Source of the DNA: Candidatus Manganitrophus sp.
GTDB lineage: Bacteria > Nitrospirota > Nitrospiria > SBBL01 > Manganitrophaceae
Direction: 5' to 3'
NCBI GenBank assembly: GCA_028865235.1
Contig: CP114561.1
Span: 2,376,001 to 2,440,000 of the forward strand
DNA: 64,000 nucleotides
Part shown: positions 39,452-51,562 of the stretch, one piece after another
How positions within the stretch are numbered: the stretch's first letter is position 1
How the letters are laid out: each line of letters begins with the position of its first letter
Translations under genes and position numbers: made by a program
The notes under the pieces: generated by a model
What the model saw: the letters and a program-made list of their open reading frames with translations, nothing else
The model's database searches: none
Told to the model about the DNA's origin: nothing

Positions 39452-40582
39452 ATGATACGATATCGCCTTGGGCGCACCTTCGTTTTCCTGGGACTTCTCG
39501 GAATCCTTCTCTCCTCGTTCGCGACAGGGCCCTCGACGGCCCACGCGGGGGGAACGATCAAAATCGACGACGTGCGCTCCGTCAGCGTCGGGATGGGGCT
39601 CCGGACCAGCTTCAACATGATCGAAGATGCCGCCCCGAGCGGAGAGGATCGATCCAAAGACTTTTCCCTCGACAGTTTCCGGTTCTACATGGCCGGACAG
39701 CTCCATTCGATCGTGAGTTTTGAATTCAATACCGATTACGATACCTCCCCGGCCGGAACCGAAGACATTCGGGTCCTCGACGGGGTCCTGAAGTTCGGCT
39801 TCAGCGACTACTTCAACGTCTGGATCGGTCGATTTCTTCCGCCGAGCGATCGCTCCAACTTAAGCGGTCCGTATTACCTCAATGCGTGGGATTTTCCCTT
39901 CGTTCAAATGTATCCGGCGGTCTTCGCGGGCCGGGACGACGGCGCCGCGATCTGGGGGATGCTTGGAAAGGGAAAATTCAAATATCAGTTCGGTGCCTTT
40001 GACGGGTTGGGAGCGACAGCCGGCGGACCGAACGAGAAGGATAACCTTCTTTATGCAGGTCGGCTGACCCTCAACCTCTGGGATCCGGAAGCAGGGTATT
40101 ACAACAGCAGCACCTATTACGGTTCGATGAACGTTCTGGCGATCGGCCTGGTGGCGATGACGCAAAAAGACGCCGTCGGGACGGCGGGCGCCGCCGGCGA
40201 TTTCACCGGCTGGAGCGTTGATCTGCTGGCAGAGCGAAATCTGGGCGCCGCCGGGGTCGCGACACTAGAGGGAGCCTATTACGATTATGACAACGACGGA
40301 TTGGCCGCAGAAGGGAAAGGCTACTTTGCGCTAGTGAGCTACCTTCTTCCTGGAAAGTTCGGTGGGGCCGGTATCGAGGGAGGAATTCAGCCGATGGTCC
40401 GTTATCAGAAATTTGAGCCGGATGGGGTCGGCGCCGTCGATCACGACCGGATCGATGTCGGATTGAGCTATATCATCGATGGGCATAACGCACGGATCAC
40501 GGCCACTTATTTTAAGGATGATCCCGGAGGGACCGCGACAGAGATCGACGGCTTCAGGCTGGGACTTCAGTTCCAGATCTAA
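39452..40582 (+). CDS. Outer-membrane porin next to urea genes
   Basis: A 376-residue protein with a signal peptide ending in STAHA and then a beta-barrel pattern: alternating hydrophobic strands, acidic turns such as DYDNDG and a C-terminal strand GFRLGLQFQI. It resembles the phosphate-selective porin O/P type. ATG 39452 is chosen because GGAGG lies 11 bases before it. As first gene before ureD and urtABCDE it probably lets urea or short amides through the outer membrane, an inference from context. Confidence 0.82.
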   Translation: MIRYRLGRTFVFLGLLGILLSSFATGPSTAHAGGTIKIDDVRSVSVGMGLRTSFNMIEDAAPSGEDRSKDFSLDSFRFYMAGQLHSIVSFEFNTDYDTSPAGTEDIRVLDGVLKFGFSDYFNVWIGRFLPPSDRSNLSGPYYLNAWDFPFVQMYPAVFAGRDDGAAIWGMLGKGKFKYQFGAFDGLGATAGGPNEKDNLLYAGRLTLNLWDPEAGYYNSSTYYGSMNVLAIGLVAMTQKDAVGTAGAAGDFTGWSVDLLAERNLGAAGVATLEGAYYDYDNDGLAAEGKGYFALVSYLLPGKFGGAGIEGGIQPMVRYQKFEPDGVGAVDHDRIDVGLSYIIDGHNARITATYFKDDPGGTATEIDGFRLGLQFQI

Positions 40583-40617
40583 CGGCGACCCTTTCTTCAC
40601 TCAAGGGTGGATAAGAG

Positions 40618-41435
40618 ATGCATGGGATTCTAGACATTACGTTTGAACAGGCAGGAGAGCGGACGGTGGCGCGGGAGATCCGCCAGCAGGCGCCGCTTCG
40701 GGTGATCCGGCCGTTCTACCCCGAGGGGGAGGGGCCGGCCCATCTCTATCTTCTCAACGCCACCGCGGGAATTCTGGAGGGGGACCAACTCGAGATCTCC
40801 CTCCGTCTGGAGAAGGGGACCCACGCCGTCGTGACGACACCGGCGGCGACACGGGTCCATCCGACGCCGTCGGGGGAGGCCCGCCAGCGGACCACCCTCT
40901 CCGTCGGTCCCGGCGCCACCCTGGAATATCTGGCCGAGCCGGTTCTCCCCTATGCCGGATCGGCTTTTCATCAAGAGACCGATATTTTTCTGGAGGAGCA
41001 GGCCACCCTTTTTTACGCCGACCTCCTCGGCCCGGGAAGGCTCGGACGGGGGGAATCGTTTGCCTACCGGCTTTATGAGAATCAATTGCGGATTGTCGAT
41101 CCGGAAGGGGTTCTGGTTCAAGAGCGATTTCGGCTGGCCCCCTCCGAACGCCCGCTGGAAGAGAGCGGGGTGATGGAGGGCTTCAGTCATCTCGGCACCC
41201 TTTATCTCTTCTGCTCGGAGTCGGCTCGGATGAGGCTTCTTACGGCTTTCCGATCGGTCGAACGGGTTGATCTCTTCTGGGGGGCGACGCTCCTTTCCCG
41301 CCGGGGTCTGGCGGTCCGGGCACTTGCCCACGACACCCCGGCCCTTCACGGTTTTTTTTTAACCTCTGGGACCTTTTTCGAAAGGAGGTGCTGGGGAGAT
41401 CCCTCCCCCCGTTCGAAAATATTGACCATTCTTAA
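40618..41435 (+). CDS. ureD: Urease accessory protein UreD, 3' frameshift
   Basis: UreD binds apo-urease and with UreF and UreG directs nickel insertion. Family features are APLRVIRPFYPEG, YLLNATAGILEGDQLEI, TTPAATRVHPT and EYLAEPVLPYAGSAF. A run of nine T at about 41352 shifts the frame. Read one base on, the C-terminus becomes FNLWDLFRKEVLGRSLPPF, the expected UreD end, stopping at 41435. The uncorrected frame runs to 41457 with an atypical tail. It is split from the other urease genes by urtABCDE. Confidence 0.9.
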
Positions 41436-41525
41436 GCGAATCAATCGACACATGTGATTTATGGGGGCATCGTTTGTTGCCCTGAAGTAAGTCAAGGGAA
41501 GATTACTATCAGAAGGAGAGGAGAG

Positions 41526-42923
41526 ATGGTGGGAGAAAAGAAATCAACGGAAGGGGTCAAAACAAAACGGCGTTATCTGAAGCCGACATTATTCGGTCTT
41601 CTGGTTCTCCTGGCGGTGGGGGTCGTCGGGACCTTCGCTGCAAGGCAGGTGGCAAACGCGGCGGGGGAGGAGAAAGGGCCGATCAAGGTCGGCATCCTGC
41701 ATTCGCTCTGCGGGACGATGGCGATCAGCGAGACCGTCGCTCAAGGACATCGTGCTGATGGCCATCGACGAGATCAACGCCAAGGGCGGCGTGCTCGGCA
41801 AGAAGCTCGAGCCGGTGGTGGTCGATCCGGCCTCGAACTGGCCGCTGTTCGCCGAGAAGGCGCGGCAGCTGCTGGTTCAGGACAAGGTGGCGGTGATCTT
41901 CGGCTGCTGGACCTCGGTGTCCCGCAAGTCGGTGCTGCCGGTGTTCGAGGAGAACCAACGGCCTGCTGTTCTACCCGGTGCAGTACGAAGGCGAAGAGTG
42001 CTCGCGGAACGTCTTCTACACCGGCGCCGCGCCCAACCAGCAGGCCATTCCCGCGGTCGAATACCTGATGAGCAAGGACGGCGGCGCGAAGAAGACGCTT
42101 CGTCTGCTCGGCACCGACTACGTCTATCCGCGCACCACCAACAAGATCCTGCGCGCGTTCTCCTGAAGAAGGGCGTCGCCGAGGCGGACATCATGGAGGA
42201 GTACACCCCGTTCGGTCACCAGGACTACCAGACGATCGTCGCCAAGATCAAGAAGTTCTGCGCCGGCGGGAAAGACGGCGGTGGTCTCGACCATCAACGG
42301 CGACTCCAACGTGCCCTTCTACAAGGAACTGGCGAACGCCGGGCTGAAGGCGACGGAGTGTCCGGTGGTGTCGTTCTCGGTCGGCGGAGGAGGAACTGCG
42401 CGGCGTCGACACCAAGCCGCTGGTCGGCCACCTGGCGGCGTGGAACTACTTCCAGTCGGTCAACACGCCGGAAAACAAGGAGCTGGTCAAGAAGTTCAAA
42501 GACTTCGCCAAAAAGAACAACCTCCCCGGCGGGGCGAGCCGTGTGGTGGATGATCCGATGTTCTGGGGGTATAACGGCCTCTATCTTTGGAAGGCGGCGG
42601 TCGAGAAGGCGGGAAGCACCGATGTCGATGCGGTGCTGAAGGCCTATCCCGGACTGGAGGTCCAAACGGCGGCGGGAAAAATCGTGGCCGATACGCGGAA
42701 CCATCACACCGCGAAGCCGGTTTATATCGGCCGGATCTTGGCCAACGGCCAATTCGAGATCATCTGGCAGTCGAAAGGGCTCGTGACGCCGGAACCGTGG
42801 AGCGAGTATACCTATCCCGATCGCCAATGTGATTGGGGCAAGGGAGGCAAGGGGTCGTTCGACATGAAGGGGGGCCAGAAGGTCTTCCTCGATCCTGCGG
42901 CGATGCCGATCGAGCCGATGTAG
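41526..42923 (+). CDS. urtA: Urea ABC transporter substrate-binding protein UrtA, multiply frameshifted
   Basis: UrtA captures urea in the periplasm. The start follows AGAAGGAGAGGAG. An N-terminal basic stretch and membrane segment ([17 protein letters not shown]) act as export signal. Then come [87 protein letters not shown] and AAWNYFQSV, all UrtA hallmarks, but in changing frames. From about 41725 to 42510 codon use differs and five or so frame changes occur. From 42541 local codons and a clean frame return to the end. Confidence 0.9.
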
Positions 42924-42990
42924 TTTAAAGGAGGTGCCGGGGGCCGGGGGGCGGAAACGTCTCCCGGCCCCCGTGTGGTCTGGCGAAAAG

Positions 42991-44670
42991 ATGAGATTAC
43001 AAATAGTTGTTCTGGTTTTCATTTTTCTTTTTGGGCCGCTTCAGTCCGCTTGGTCGGAGGCGTCCCCTCCCGCCGGTGGAGATAAGGGGCTGCTCCTTCA
43101 GCAGATCGCCGGGGATGATCCGGAGGTTCAGGCGGCGGTGCTGAAGGAATTGGCCGAGGGGGGGATCCGGCGATTCTTCCCCTCCTCACGGCGCTGCACG
43201 AGGGGAGCCTCTATCGATGGATGACCGCAGAAGGGGTCCGGGTGGTCCTTGTCGAGATGATCGAGTCGCCGGAGGGGAGCGGAAAGGGGTTCTGGTCGAT
43301 CCGCTCACCGGGCAACGGGTCGGCGAGGGAGACGGAACCGACGAGGGATTTGAGATGATCTCGGTCGGATCGCCCGAGGGGCGCCGGTGGCTTTCGGCGG
43401 CGCTCGACCGGATCAAGCTCTACGATCCCTCCCCGGAAGTACGGCGGTCGGCGGCGACCAAAATCGGAAACGGGTCGGATCTCTCTGCGATCGACACGCT
43501 GACCCGTGTCTTGGCCGGGGAGAGCGATCGATGGGCAAAACATGCGATGGAGGAGGCGATCGGACAACTTCAGCTCTCCGATCCCGATCCGAAGGTTCGA
43601 AGCACGGCTGCGGAGAAGCTGGGGGAGATCCACAGCCAGCAGGGGCTCCCGAAATTGAAAGCGCTCCTTTCGGAAGAGCCGGCCGAAGCCGACCCCGCCG
43701 TGCGGGGGGCGATGCAAGCGGCGATCGTCCAGATCGAGCGATATCAGGCGCGAGAGCAGTTTATCGGGACCCTCTTCAGCGGGATCAGCCTCGGATCGAT
43801 CCTGTTGTTGATGGGGCTCGGCCTGGCGATCACCTTCGGGCTGATGGGCGTGATCAACATGGCCCACGGCGAGATGATGATGGTGGGCGCCTATACGACC
43901 TTCGTCCTGCAGGAGATTTTCAGAACGCGCTTTCCGGCGGGGTATCACGATCTCTATTTTATCGCGGCGCTCCCGCTCTCTTTTCTTGTGGCCGCCCTGG
44001 TCGGGTGGCTTTTGGAGAAGGGGGTGATTCGATTTCTCTACGGAAAGCCGCTCGAGACGCTGCTGGCGACCTGGGGGATCAGCATGATTCTGCAGCAGGC
44101 GGCGCGGTGGTATTTCGGCGATCTGACGAGTGTGAACGCGCCGACCTGGATTCGCGGCGGCGTTCAGGCGACGGTCGGTCTGGTTTTACCTTACAATCGG
44201 ATTTTTATCATCCTCTTGAGCATCGCAGGGCTGGTCGGTATTTCTCTTCTCCTCTCGCGGACCCGCTGGGGGCTGAAGATCCGGGCGGTCACGCAAAACC
44301 GCGATATGAGCGCGTGCCTGGGGATCTCGACCCGCCGTGTCGATGGATGGACCTTTGCTTTGGGAGCGGGGCTGGCGGGGCTTGCGGGATGCGCCTTGAG
44401 CCTGGTGGGGAATGTCGATCCGGAAATGGGAAAGACCTATATCGTCGATTCGTTTATGGTGGTGGTCGTCGGCGGGGTCGGCAAGCTCGCCGGGACGGTC
44501 GTCTCGGCGTTTGGGATCGGAATGTTCAATAAGATCTTGGAGCCGATAATCGGTGGGACCGGCGGGGCGATCTACGCCAAAATTTTTATCCTCGCGGCGA
44601 TCATCCTCTTCCTTCAGCGAAAGCCCTCGGTCTCTTCCCGGCCAAAGGCCGCGCGGCGGAGTCGGCGTGA
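42991..44670 (+). CDS. urtB: Urea ABC transporter permease UrtB, frameshifted
   Basis: UrtB is one of two membrane channels of the urea importer. It has a signal peptide and, as usual for UrtB, a long periplasmic N-terminal region with HEAT-like helices (EVRRSAATKIG, KVRSTAAEKLGEI), then about eight membrane helices with GLAITFGLMGVINMAHGEMMMVGAY and GKLAGTVVSAFGIG. Frame changes lie near 43167 and 43270, and near 44629 where one G is missing before the SGLFPAKGR end. The corrected stop at 44668-44670 overlaps the urtC ATG by one base. Confidence 0.9.
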
Positions 44671-46639
44671 TGTCGGTCGATTTGAAGAAAGGAAAGATCG
44701 GGCTGGTTGCAACGGCCCTCGTCCTGGGGGTGATCCTTCCGATCCTCAATCTGCTTCCGGCCGGCTCCTCGCTCCATCTTCCCGACTTTTATCTAACCCT
44801 TCTTGGGAAATATCTCTCGCTGGCGATCTTGGCGATCGGCATGGACCTGCTCTGGGGTTATGCCGGGATCTTAAGCCTCTGCCAGGCGGTCTTTTTCGGT
44901 CTCGGCGGATATGCCATCGGGATGTATCTGATGCTGGAGATCGGGTCGGAGCAGAGTAAATACGGCGAGGCGATTCCCGATTTCATGGTCTGGAACCAGG
45001 TGGCGGAGCTCCCCTGGTTCTGGAAGCCGTTCGACCATTTCGGATTCGCGATGATCGGAGTGATCTTGATCCCGGCCCTCTTCGGGGGGATCTTCGGCTA
45101 TCTCACCTTCCGCAGCCGGATCAAAGGGGTCTATGTCTCCATTCTGACGCAGGCGCTTGCTTTCGCCGCCTGGCTCCTCTTCAATCGAAACGAAATGAAC
45201 CTCGGCGGAACGAACGGCCTCACCGATTTCAAGACCCTCCTCGGGTTTTCCCTCCACGATCCGGCGACGCAGCGGGGACTCTACATCGTCACCGTTTTCT
45301 TCTTAATCGGTTCCTATCTTCTCTGCCGGTCGATCGTCGACTCCAAGTTGGGGAAGGTCCTTCGTGCGATCCGGGACAACGAGCGCCGCCTTCATTTTTG
45401 CGGCTTCTCCACGACCGGATTCAAGGTTTTCGTCTTTTCCGTCTCGGCTGTTTTGGCGGGGGTGGCCGGCGCCTTGTATGTGCCGCAAGTCGGAATTATC
45501 ACCCCCAGCCAGATGGGGGTTCTCCCGTCGCTGGAGGTGGTCGTCTGGGTCGCGCTCGGAGGGCGCGGGACATTGATCGGTGCGGCCCTCGGCGCCGTCG
45601 TCGTCAACGGCCTGCGGACCTATCTGACGACCAAAGTCCCGCAGCTCTGGCCCTTTCTCCTCGGCGGGCTTTTTGTCGCAGGGGTCCTCTTTTTTCCGAA
45701 CGGACTGGTCGGATTGCCGGCTCAGATCCAACAGTGGGTAAAACGAAGGTTCGGAAGAGTGAAATCTGCAAGCGGGATGGGGGAGGGGCTTTCCTCGAAC
45801 GGTCAGCCAAAAGAAATGGATCGAAGCAGGAAAGATGTTCCGGTCGATGTCGCCGTCATTGAAGAAAAAGTAGCGGCTTCTCCGAGGGAGACGATCATCT
45901 ATCTGGAGGCGGTGACGGTCAGCTTCGAGGGATTCTTGGCGCTGCGCGATCTAAATTTTATGATGGAGCGGGGAGAGCTCCGGTTCGTCATCGGTCCGAA
46001 CGGGGCCGGGAAGACGACCCTGCTGGACGTGATCTCCGGGAAGGTCAAGCCTGCGAAGGGCCGGGTCATCTTCGAAGAGGGGACCGATCTTCTCCCGTTG
46101 AGAGAGCACCAGATCGCCAACCGGGGGATCGGCCGAAAATTTCAAACCCCGACCGCGTTCCCGCACCATACCGTCTTCGATAATCTCGCCCTCGCGCTGC
46201 GGGGGAAGAAGGGGTGATCCCTTCTCTCTTCGGCCGGCGGGGACGGGAGGAGCGGGAGCGGATCGAGGCGATCCTCCAATGGATCGGGCTGGCGGAGCAT
46301 GCCGAGCGGTTCGCCGGAACCCTCGCCCACGGCCAGCGGCAGTGGCTGGAGATCGGGATGGTGATGGCGCAGGAGCCGGAGCTTCTTTTGATCGACGAGC
46401 CGGTGGCGGGGATGACCGGGAAAGAGCGGGAAGAGACCGGCCTGCTTTTAGAGGGGATTGCCCGGGAGCATTCGGTGTTGGTGATCGAACATGACATGGA
46501 GTTCGTCCGCCATTTCGCGAAAAAGGTGACCGTCCTCCATGAGGGAACGGTCCTTTGCGAGGGGCCGATGTTGCAGGTCCAGAACGATCCGCGGGTGGTT
46601 GAGGTTTATCTCGGACGGGAGCAGGAGACCCATGCTTGA
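44670..46639 (+). CDS. urtC/urtD: Urea ABC transporter permease UrtC fused in frame to ATPase UrtD
   Basis: The first ~365 residues are UrtC, a membrane permease (DLLWGYAGILSLCQAVFFGLGGYAIGMYLM, then VVVWVALGGRGTLIGAALGA). With no stop, a linker (SGMGEGLSSNGQPKEMDRSRKD) leads into UrtD, the ATPase: Walker A GPNGAGKTTLLD, GRKFQTPTAF, Walker B ELLLIDEPVAGM and VIEHDMEFV. One frame break lies at about 46212, where GGGG should be GGGGG to read KKGVIPSLFG. ATG 45817 could be a separate urtD start. UrtC and UrtD are normally separate proteins, so this is either a true fusion or a lost stop. Confidence 0.85.
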
Positions 46640-47325
46640 GGTGCAGGGGCTCAACGTCTCTTATGGAGACAGCCAGGTGCTTGGGGGGTTCATCTGAACA
46701 TCCCGGCGGGGAAGGTTGTCTGTCTGATGGGTCGGAATGGAGTGGGGAAGACGACCCTGATGAAAACCATCATCGGCCTCCTCGCCCCCAAGGGGGGAAG
46801 AATCACGCTGGCTGGGGAGGAGATCACGAAGGCGCCCCCTACTTGCGCGCCCGGCGCGGAATCGGCTATGTTCCACAGGGCCGGGAGATTATTCCGAGCC
46901 TGACGGTCGAAGAAAATCTGTTGATCGGTCTGGAGGCGTCGGGCGGGAAAACGATCCCGGCCGAGCTGTTCGAGCTGTTCCCCATCCTCAAGCAGTTATG
47001 CTCGACCGGCGCGGTGGCGATCTCTCCGGCGGACAGCAGCAGCAACTCGCCATCGCACGCGCGCTCGCCGCCGGTCCGCAGCTGCTTCTCCTCGACGAGC
47101 CGACCGAGGGCATCCAGCCCTCGATCATCAAGGACATCGTGGCGCGTCATCCGCCGGATCCTGGCCGATCGCAAGACCATGGCCATTGTCCTGGTGGAGC
47201 AGTACCTTTCGCTGGTTCGGGAGATTGCCGATTCGTTCTACGTGATGGAGAAGGGGGCGATTGCGGCGGAAGGGCCGGTTGAAAAATTAACCGACGAGGT
47301 GGTCCGCCGGCATTTGACGGTGTAA
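46632..47325 (+). CDS. urtE: Urea ABC transporter ATPase UrtE, frameshifted
   Basis: The second ATPase of the urea importer. [17 protein letters not shown] opens it, then Walker [35 protein letters not shown], signature [15 protein letters not shown], Walker [14 protein letters not shown] and VEQYLSL. Frame changes lie near 46690 (six G where seven restore GGVHLNI), 46845, 46995 and 47145. The tract about 47030-47165 uses codons unlike its flanks. It overlaps the urtD end by eight bases. Confidence 0.9.
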
Positions 47326-47335
47326 TGATTTGAAT

Positions 47336-47405
47336 GGGTAGGGGCGAACCTGCGTGTTCGCCCTCGTTTTTGAAAGGCGGGCGCACACATCGGTGCGCCC
47401 CTACA
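47336..47405. repeat. Double-hairpin dispersed palindromic repeat, diverged copy 3
   Basis: GGTAGGGGCGAAC...GTTCGCCC followed by GGGCGCAC...GTGCGCCCCTACA, between urtE and ureA. The outer ends match the TGTAGGGGCG family, while the stems have compensating changes that keep the hairpins. Confidence 0.75.
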
Positions 47406-47416
47406 GAGGAGATTAA

Positions 47417-47719
47417 ATGCATCTGACACCCCGGGAGCAGGAGAAGCTCCTGATCTACCTGGCGGCCCAATTGGCAAAGGAGCGGAAGGGACGCGGCCTC
47501 AAGCTCAATTACCCGGAAGCGGTGGCGCTCATCACCTCGGCGGTGATGGAGGGGATTCGCGACGGCAAGAGCGTTGCCGAGCTGATGGAGATGGGGCGGA
47601 AGATCCTCTCGCGCGAGGACGTCATGGACGGGGTGCCGGAGATGATCCACGAGATCCAGGTGGAGGCGACCTTCCCCGACGGCACCAAGCTGGTGACGAT
47701 TCATGATCCGATACAATGA
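47417..47719 (+). CDS. ureA: Urease gamma subunit UreA
   Basis: A 100-residue gamma subunit, full length. Its N-terminus [20 protein letters not shown], middle [21 protein letters not shown] and end [22 protein letters not shown] are the family pattern. With UreB and UreC it forms the (alpha-beta-gamma) urease that splits urea into ammonia and carbamate. The frame is intact. A GAGGAG ribosome site precedes it. Confidence 0.97.
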   Translation: MHLTPREQEKLLIYLAAQLAKERKGRGLKLNYPEAVALITSAVMEGIRDGKSVAELMEMGRKILSREDVMDGVPEMIHEIQVEATFPDGTKLVTIHDPIQ

Positions 47720-47732
47720 CAGGTTGGAGATG

Positions 47733-47761
47733 TGTAGGGGCGACGCATGCGTCGCCCCTAC
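47733..47761. repeat. Single palindrome of the TGTAGGGGCG family between ureA and ureB
   Basis: GTAGGGGCGACGCATGCGTCGCCCCTAC is a perfect 28-base palindrome, here described in halves: GTAGGGGCGACGCA and TGCGTCGCCCCTAC. It begins 14 bases after the ureA stop. Confidence 0.85.
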
Positions 47762-47778
47762 GATCAGGAGGAGCAAAC

Positions 47779-48148
47779 ATGATCCCGGGAGAATATTTCA
47801 TCGCCGACGGCGAGATCGAGCCCAACGCCGGCCGGCGGACGCATTGACGCTGACGGTCACCAACACCGGCGACCGGCCGATTCAGGTCGGCTCCCACTTT
47901 CATTTCTTTGAAGCGAACCGATCGCTCTCGTTCGACCGGGAGGCTGCGTTCGGGATGCGGCTCAATATCCCCGCGGGCGGAGCGGTCCGGTTCGAGCCGG
48001 GAGAGAAGAAGCGAATTGTCCTGGTAGAGCTCGGCGGAACCCGGACCGTCCGGGGGTTAAATGGCCTCACCGAAGGACCGGCGGGATCGGCGCAGAAGAG
48101 CGCGGCGTTGATGCGGCTTCGGGAAAAGGGATTTCAAGGGGGAAGTTC

Positions 48149-48152
<4 letters not shown>
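47779..48152 (+). CDS. ureB: Urease beta subunit UreB, one frameshift
   Basis: A ~124-residue beta subunit starting [19 protein letters not shown] after a CAGGAGGAG ribosome site. The remainder reads [43 protein letters not shown] and [15 protein letters not shown], as expected. The frame shifts once near 47840, between NAGRR and TLTLTV. The stop overlaps the ureC start (ATGA). Confidence 0.93.
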
Positions 48153-49870
<1,718 letters not shown>

Positions 49871-49874
49871 AGGG

Positions 49875-49904
49875 TGTAGGGGCGTATTGCAATACGCCCC
49901 TACA
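49875..49904. repeat. Single palindrome of the TGTAGGGGCG family between ureC and ureF
   Basis: TGTAGGGGCGTATTG pairs perfectly with CAATACGCCCCTACA. It is the third family member inside the urea cluster and ends 15 bases before the ureF ATG. Confidence 0.85.
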
Positions 49905-49918
49905 TGCATGGATTGGAA

Positions 49919-50620
49919 ATGAACCTTTCTCCAAAGGATCTCTTCGGTCTCCTTCAGTGGTGCGACTCCCTTTTTCCCGCCGGCGGCTATGCCCATTCCT
50001 TCGGTCTGGAGGAGGCGGTCCGGGAGGGGAGGGTGCGGGACGGCGAAGGGCTCTTTCGGTCGATTCGGGCGAAGTTGATCTACTCGGTTTTTCCCGGAGA
50101 GTGTGTTCTCCTCCGTGCCGCCTACGACGCCGCTTTGCAGCGTGATCTGAAGATACTCTCCGCTTTGGATGAAGAGGGAATGGCGATGCGGCTGCCGATG
50201 GAATTCCGAGAGGGAAGCCGGGCGGTCGGGCGGCGCTGGATTCAGATGACGGCCGATCTCTATCCAACCTCTTGGACGAAGAGATGCCTGGAAACACTGG
50301 TAGAGGGACGGCTTCGAGGTGATCCGGCCGTGGCTTTTGCGCTGGCGGGCGTGGCCGCTGATCGGCCGCTTTTTCCGACGCTGATCGGCTATGTTTATGG
50401 GATTGCTTCAGGACAGGTCTCAGCGGGGCTGCGGCTGTTGCCGATCGGCCAGGGGGAGGGGCAACGGATTCTCGCCCGGCTCTGGAGGGAGATTTGCGAG
50501 GGGAAATCGCTGGAGAACGTTCTCTCGGAACGGGAGGTGGCCCCGGCCTCATTCCAGCCGGCGTTGGAGATTCGCAGCATGCGGCATGAAATGGCCGAGA
50601 TGCGGCTGTTTCAGTCGTGA
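49919..50620 (+). CDS. ureF: Urease accessory protein UreF
   Basis: UreF, about 233 residues, acts with UreD to bind apo-urease and to gate GTP hydrolysis by UreG. Features are LLQWCDSLFPAGGYAHSFGLEEAV, EFREGSRAVGRRW and the C-terminal PALEIRSMRHEMAEMRLFQS, the tail known to bind UreD. ATG 49919 is chosen; ATG 49904 is in frame but sits in the palindrome. The frame is intact. Confidence 0.94.
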   Translation: MNLSPKDLFGLLQWCDSLFPAGGYAHSFGLEEAVREGRVRDGEGLFRSIRAKLIYSVFPGECVLLRAAYDAALQRDLKILSALDEEGMAMRLPMEFREGSRAVGRRWIQMTADLYPTSWTKRCLETLVEGRLRGDPAVAFALAGVAADRPLFPTLIGYVYGIASGQVSAGLRLLPIGQGEGQRILARLWREICEGKSLENVLSEREVAPASFQPALEIRSMRHEMAEMRLFQS

Positions 50621-50639
50621 GAAGTCTAAAAAGTACAGT

Positions 50640-50721
<82 letters not shown>

Positions 50722-50750
50722 GGTTTGCTCTATCACAGGAGAAAAAGGGG

Positions 50751-51443
50751 ATGGGAGGATTTCATCATCATGAGCCGTTTGATCAGACGCCGCGGCAGCT
50801 CCGTCTGCCGGTCCGTATCGGGATCGGCGGTCCGGTTGGTTCCGGGAAAACCGCCCTCACTGAACGGCTCTGCATGCGGTTGAGAGACCGCTACCAGCTG
50901 GCCGTCGTCACCAACGACATCTACACCCGGGAGGATGCTGAGTTCCTGATCCGGGCGGGAGCTTTGGAAAAAGAGCGGATCATCGGCGTCGAGACCGGCG
51001 GCTGTCCCCACACGGCGATCCGGGAGGATGCCTCGGGAAACCTTCATGCCATCGATCAGCTGGTCCATCGGTTTCCCGATTTGGAGGTAATCTTCGTCGA
51101 AAGCGGCGGGGATAATCTCGCCGCCACCTTTAGCCCGGAGCTGGTCGATCGGGCGATTTATGTGATCGATGTCTCGGCCGGGGATAAAATTCCGAGAAAG
51201 GGGGGACCGGGGATCACCCGGTCTGATCTGCTCGTCATCAACAAAATCGATCTCGCCCCATACGTTGGGGCCGACCTCGGTGTCATGGACCGGGATACGA
51301 AAAGAATGCGCGCCGATCGCCCCTACATCTTTACCAACCTCAAAAAGCTGGAAGGCCTCGATGAGGTCTGCCGGTGGGTCGAAGAAATTCTTGCCGAGGC
51401 GCTATCGGTAGAGAAGAAAGTGGTTTTTCCTCGTCATAAATAG
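50751..51443 (+). CDS. ureG: Urease accessory GTPase UreG
   Basis: UreG couples GTP hydrolysis to nickel delivery into urease. The 230-residue protein has P-loop GPVGSGKT, the nickel-binding CPH motif in [28 protein letters not shown], and the base-specificity motif NKIDLAP. The N-terminus is short with a HHH cluster that could hold nickel, partly offsetting the lack of ureE. The frame is intact. A GAGAAAAAGGGG tract precedes the start. Confidence 0.96.
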   Translation: MGGFHHHEPFDQTPRQLRLPVRIGIGGPVGSGKTALTERLCMRLRDRYQLAVVTNDIYTREDAEFLIRAGALEKERIIGVETGGCPHTAIREDASGNLHAIDQLVHRFPDLEVIFVESGGDNLAATFSPELVDRAIYVIDVSAGDKIPRKGGPGITRSDLLVINKIDLAPYVGADLGVMDRDTKRMRADRPYIFTNLKKLEGLDEVCRWVEEILAEALSVEKKVVFPRHK

Positions 51444-51444
51444 A

Positions 51445-51475
51445 GAAGAGGGGGCGCCTTTCGGCGTCCCTCTTC
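51445..51475 (+). terminator. Strong hairpin after ureG
   Basis: GAAGAGGG pairs with CCCTCTTC, extended by CGCC/GGCG around a TTTC loop, just after the ureG stop. No T run follows, so it may end the operon with help or protect the transcript end. Confidence 0.5.
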
Positions 51476-51562
51476 GCGCGGGCACAGGAGGGGTGTATCA
51501 TCCCACGACGTTGCCCGACGCCGTGGATCCCCCGCCCTGGCGGGCGGGGTACTCCGTTGAAT

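Noticed and set aside
42934..43224. Separate 96-codon protein before urtB
   Set aside because: It is the N-terminal part of UrtB, cut off by a frame error. The next frames continue the UrtB periplasmic region.
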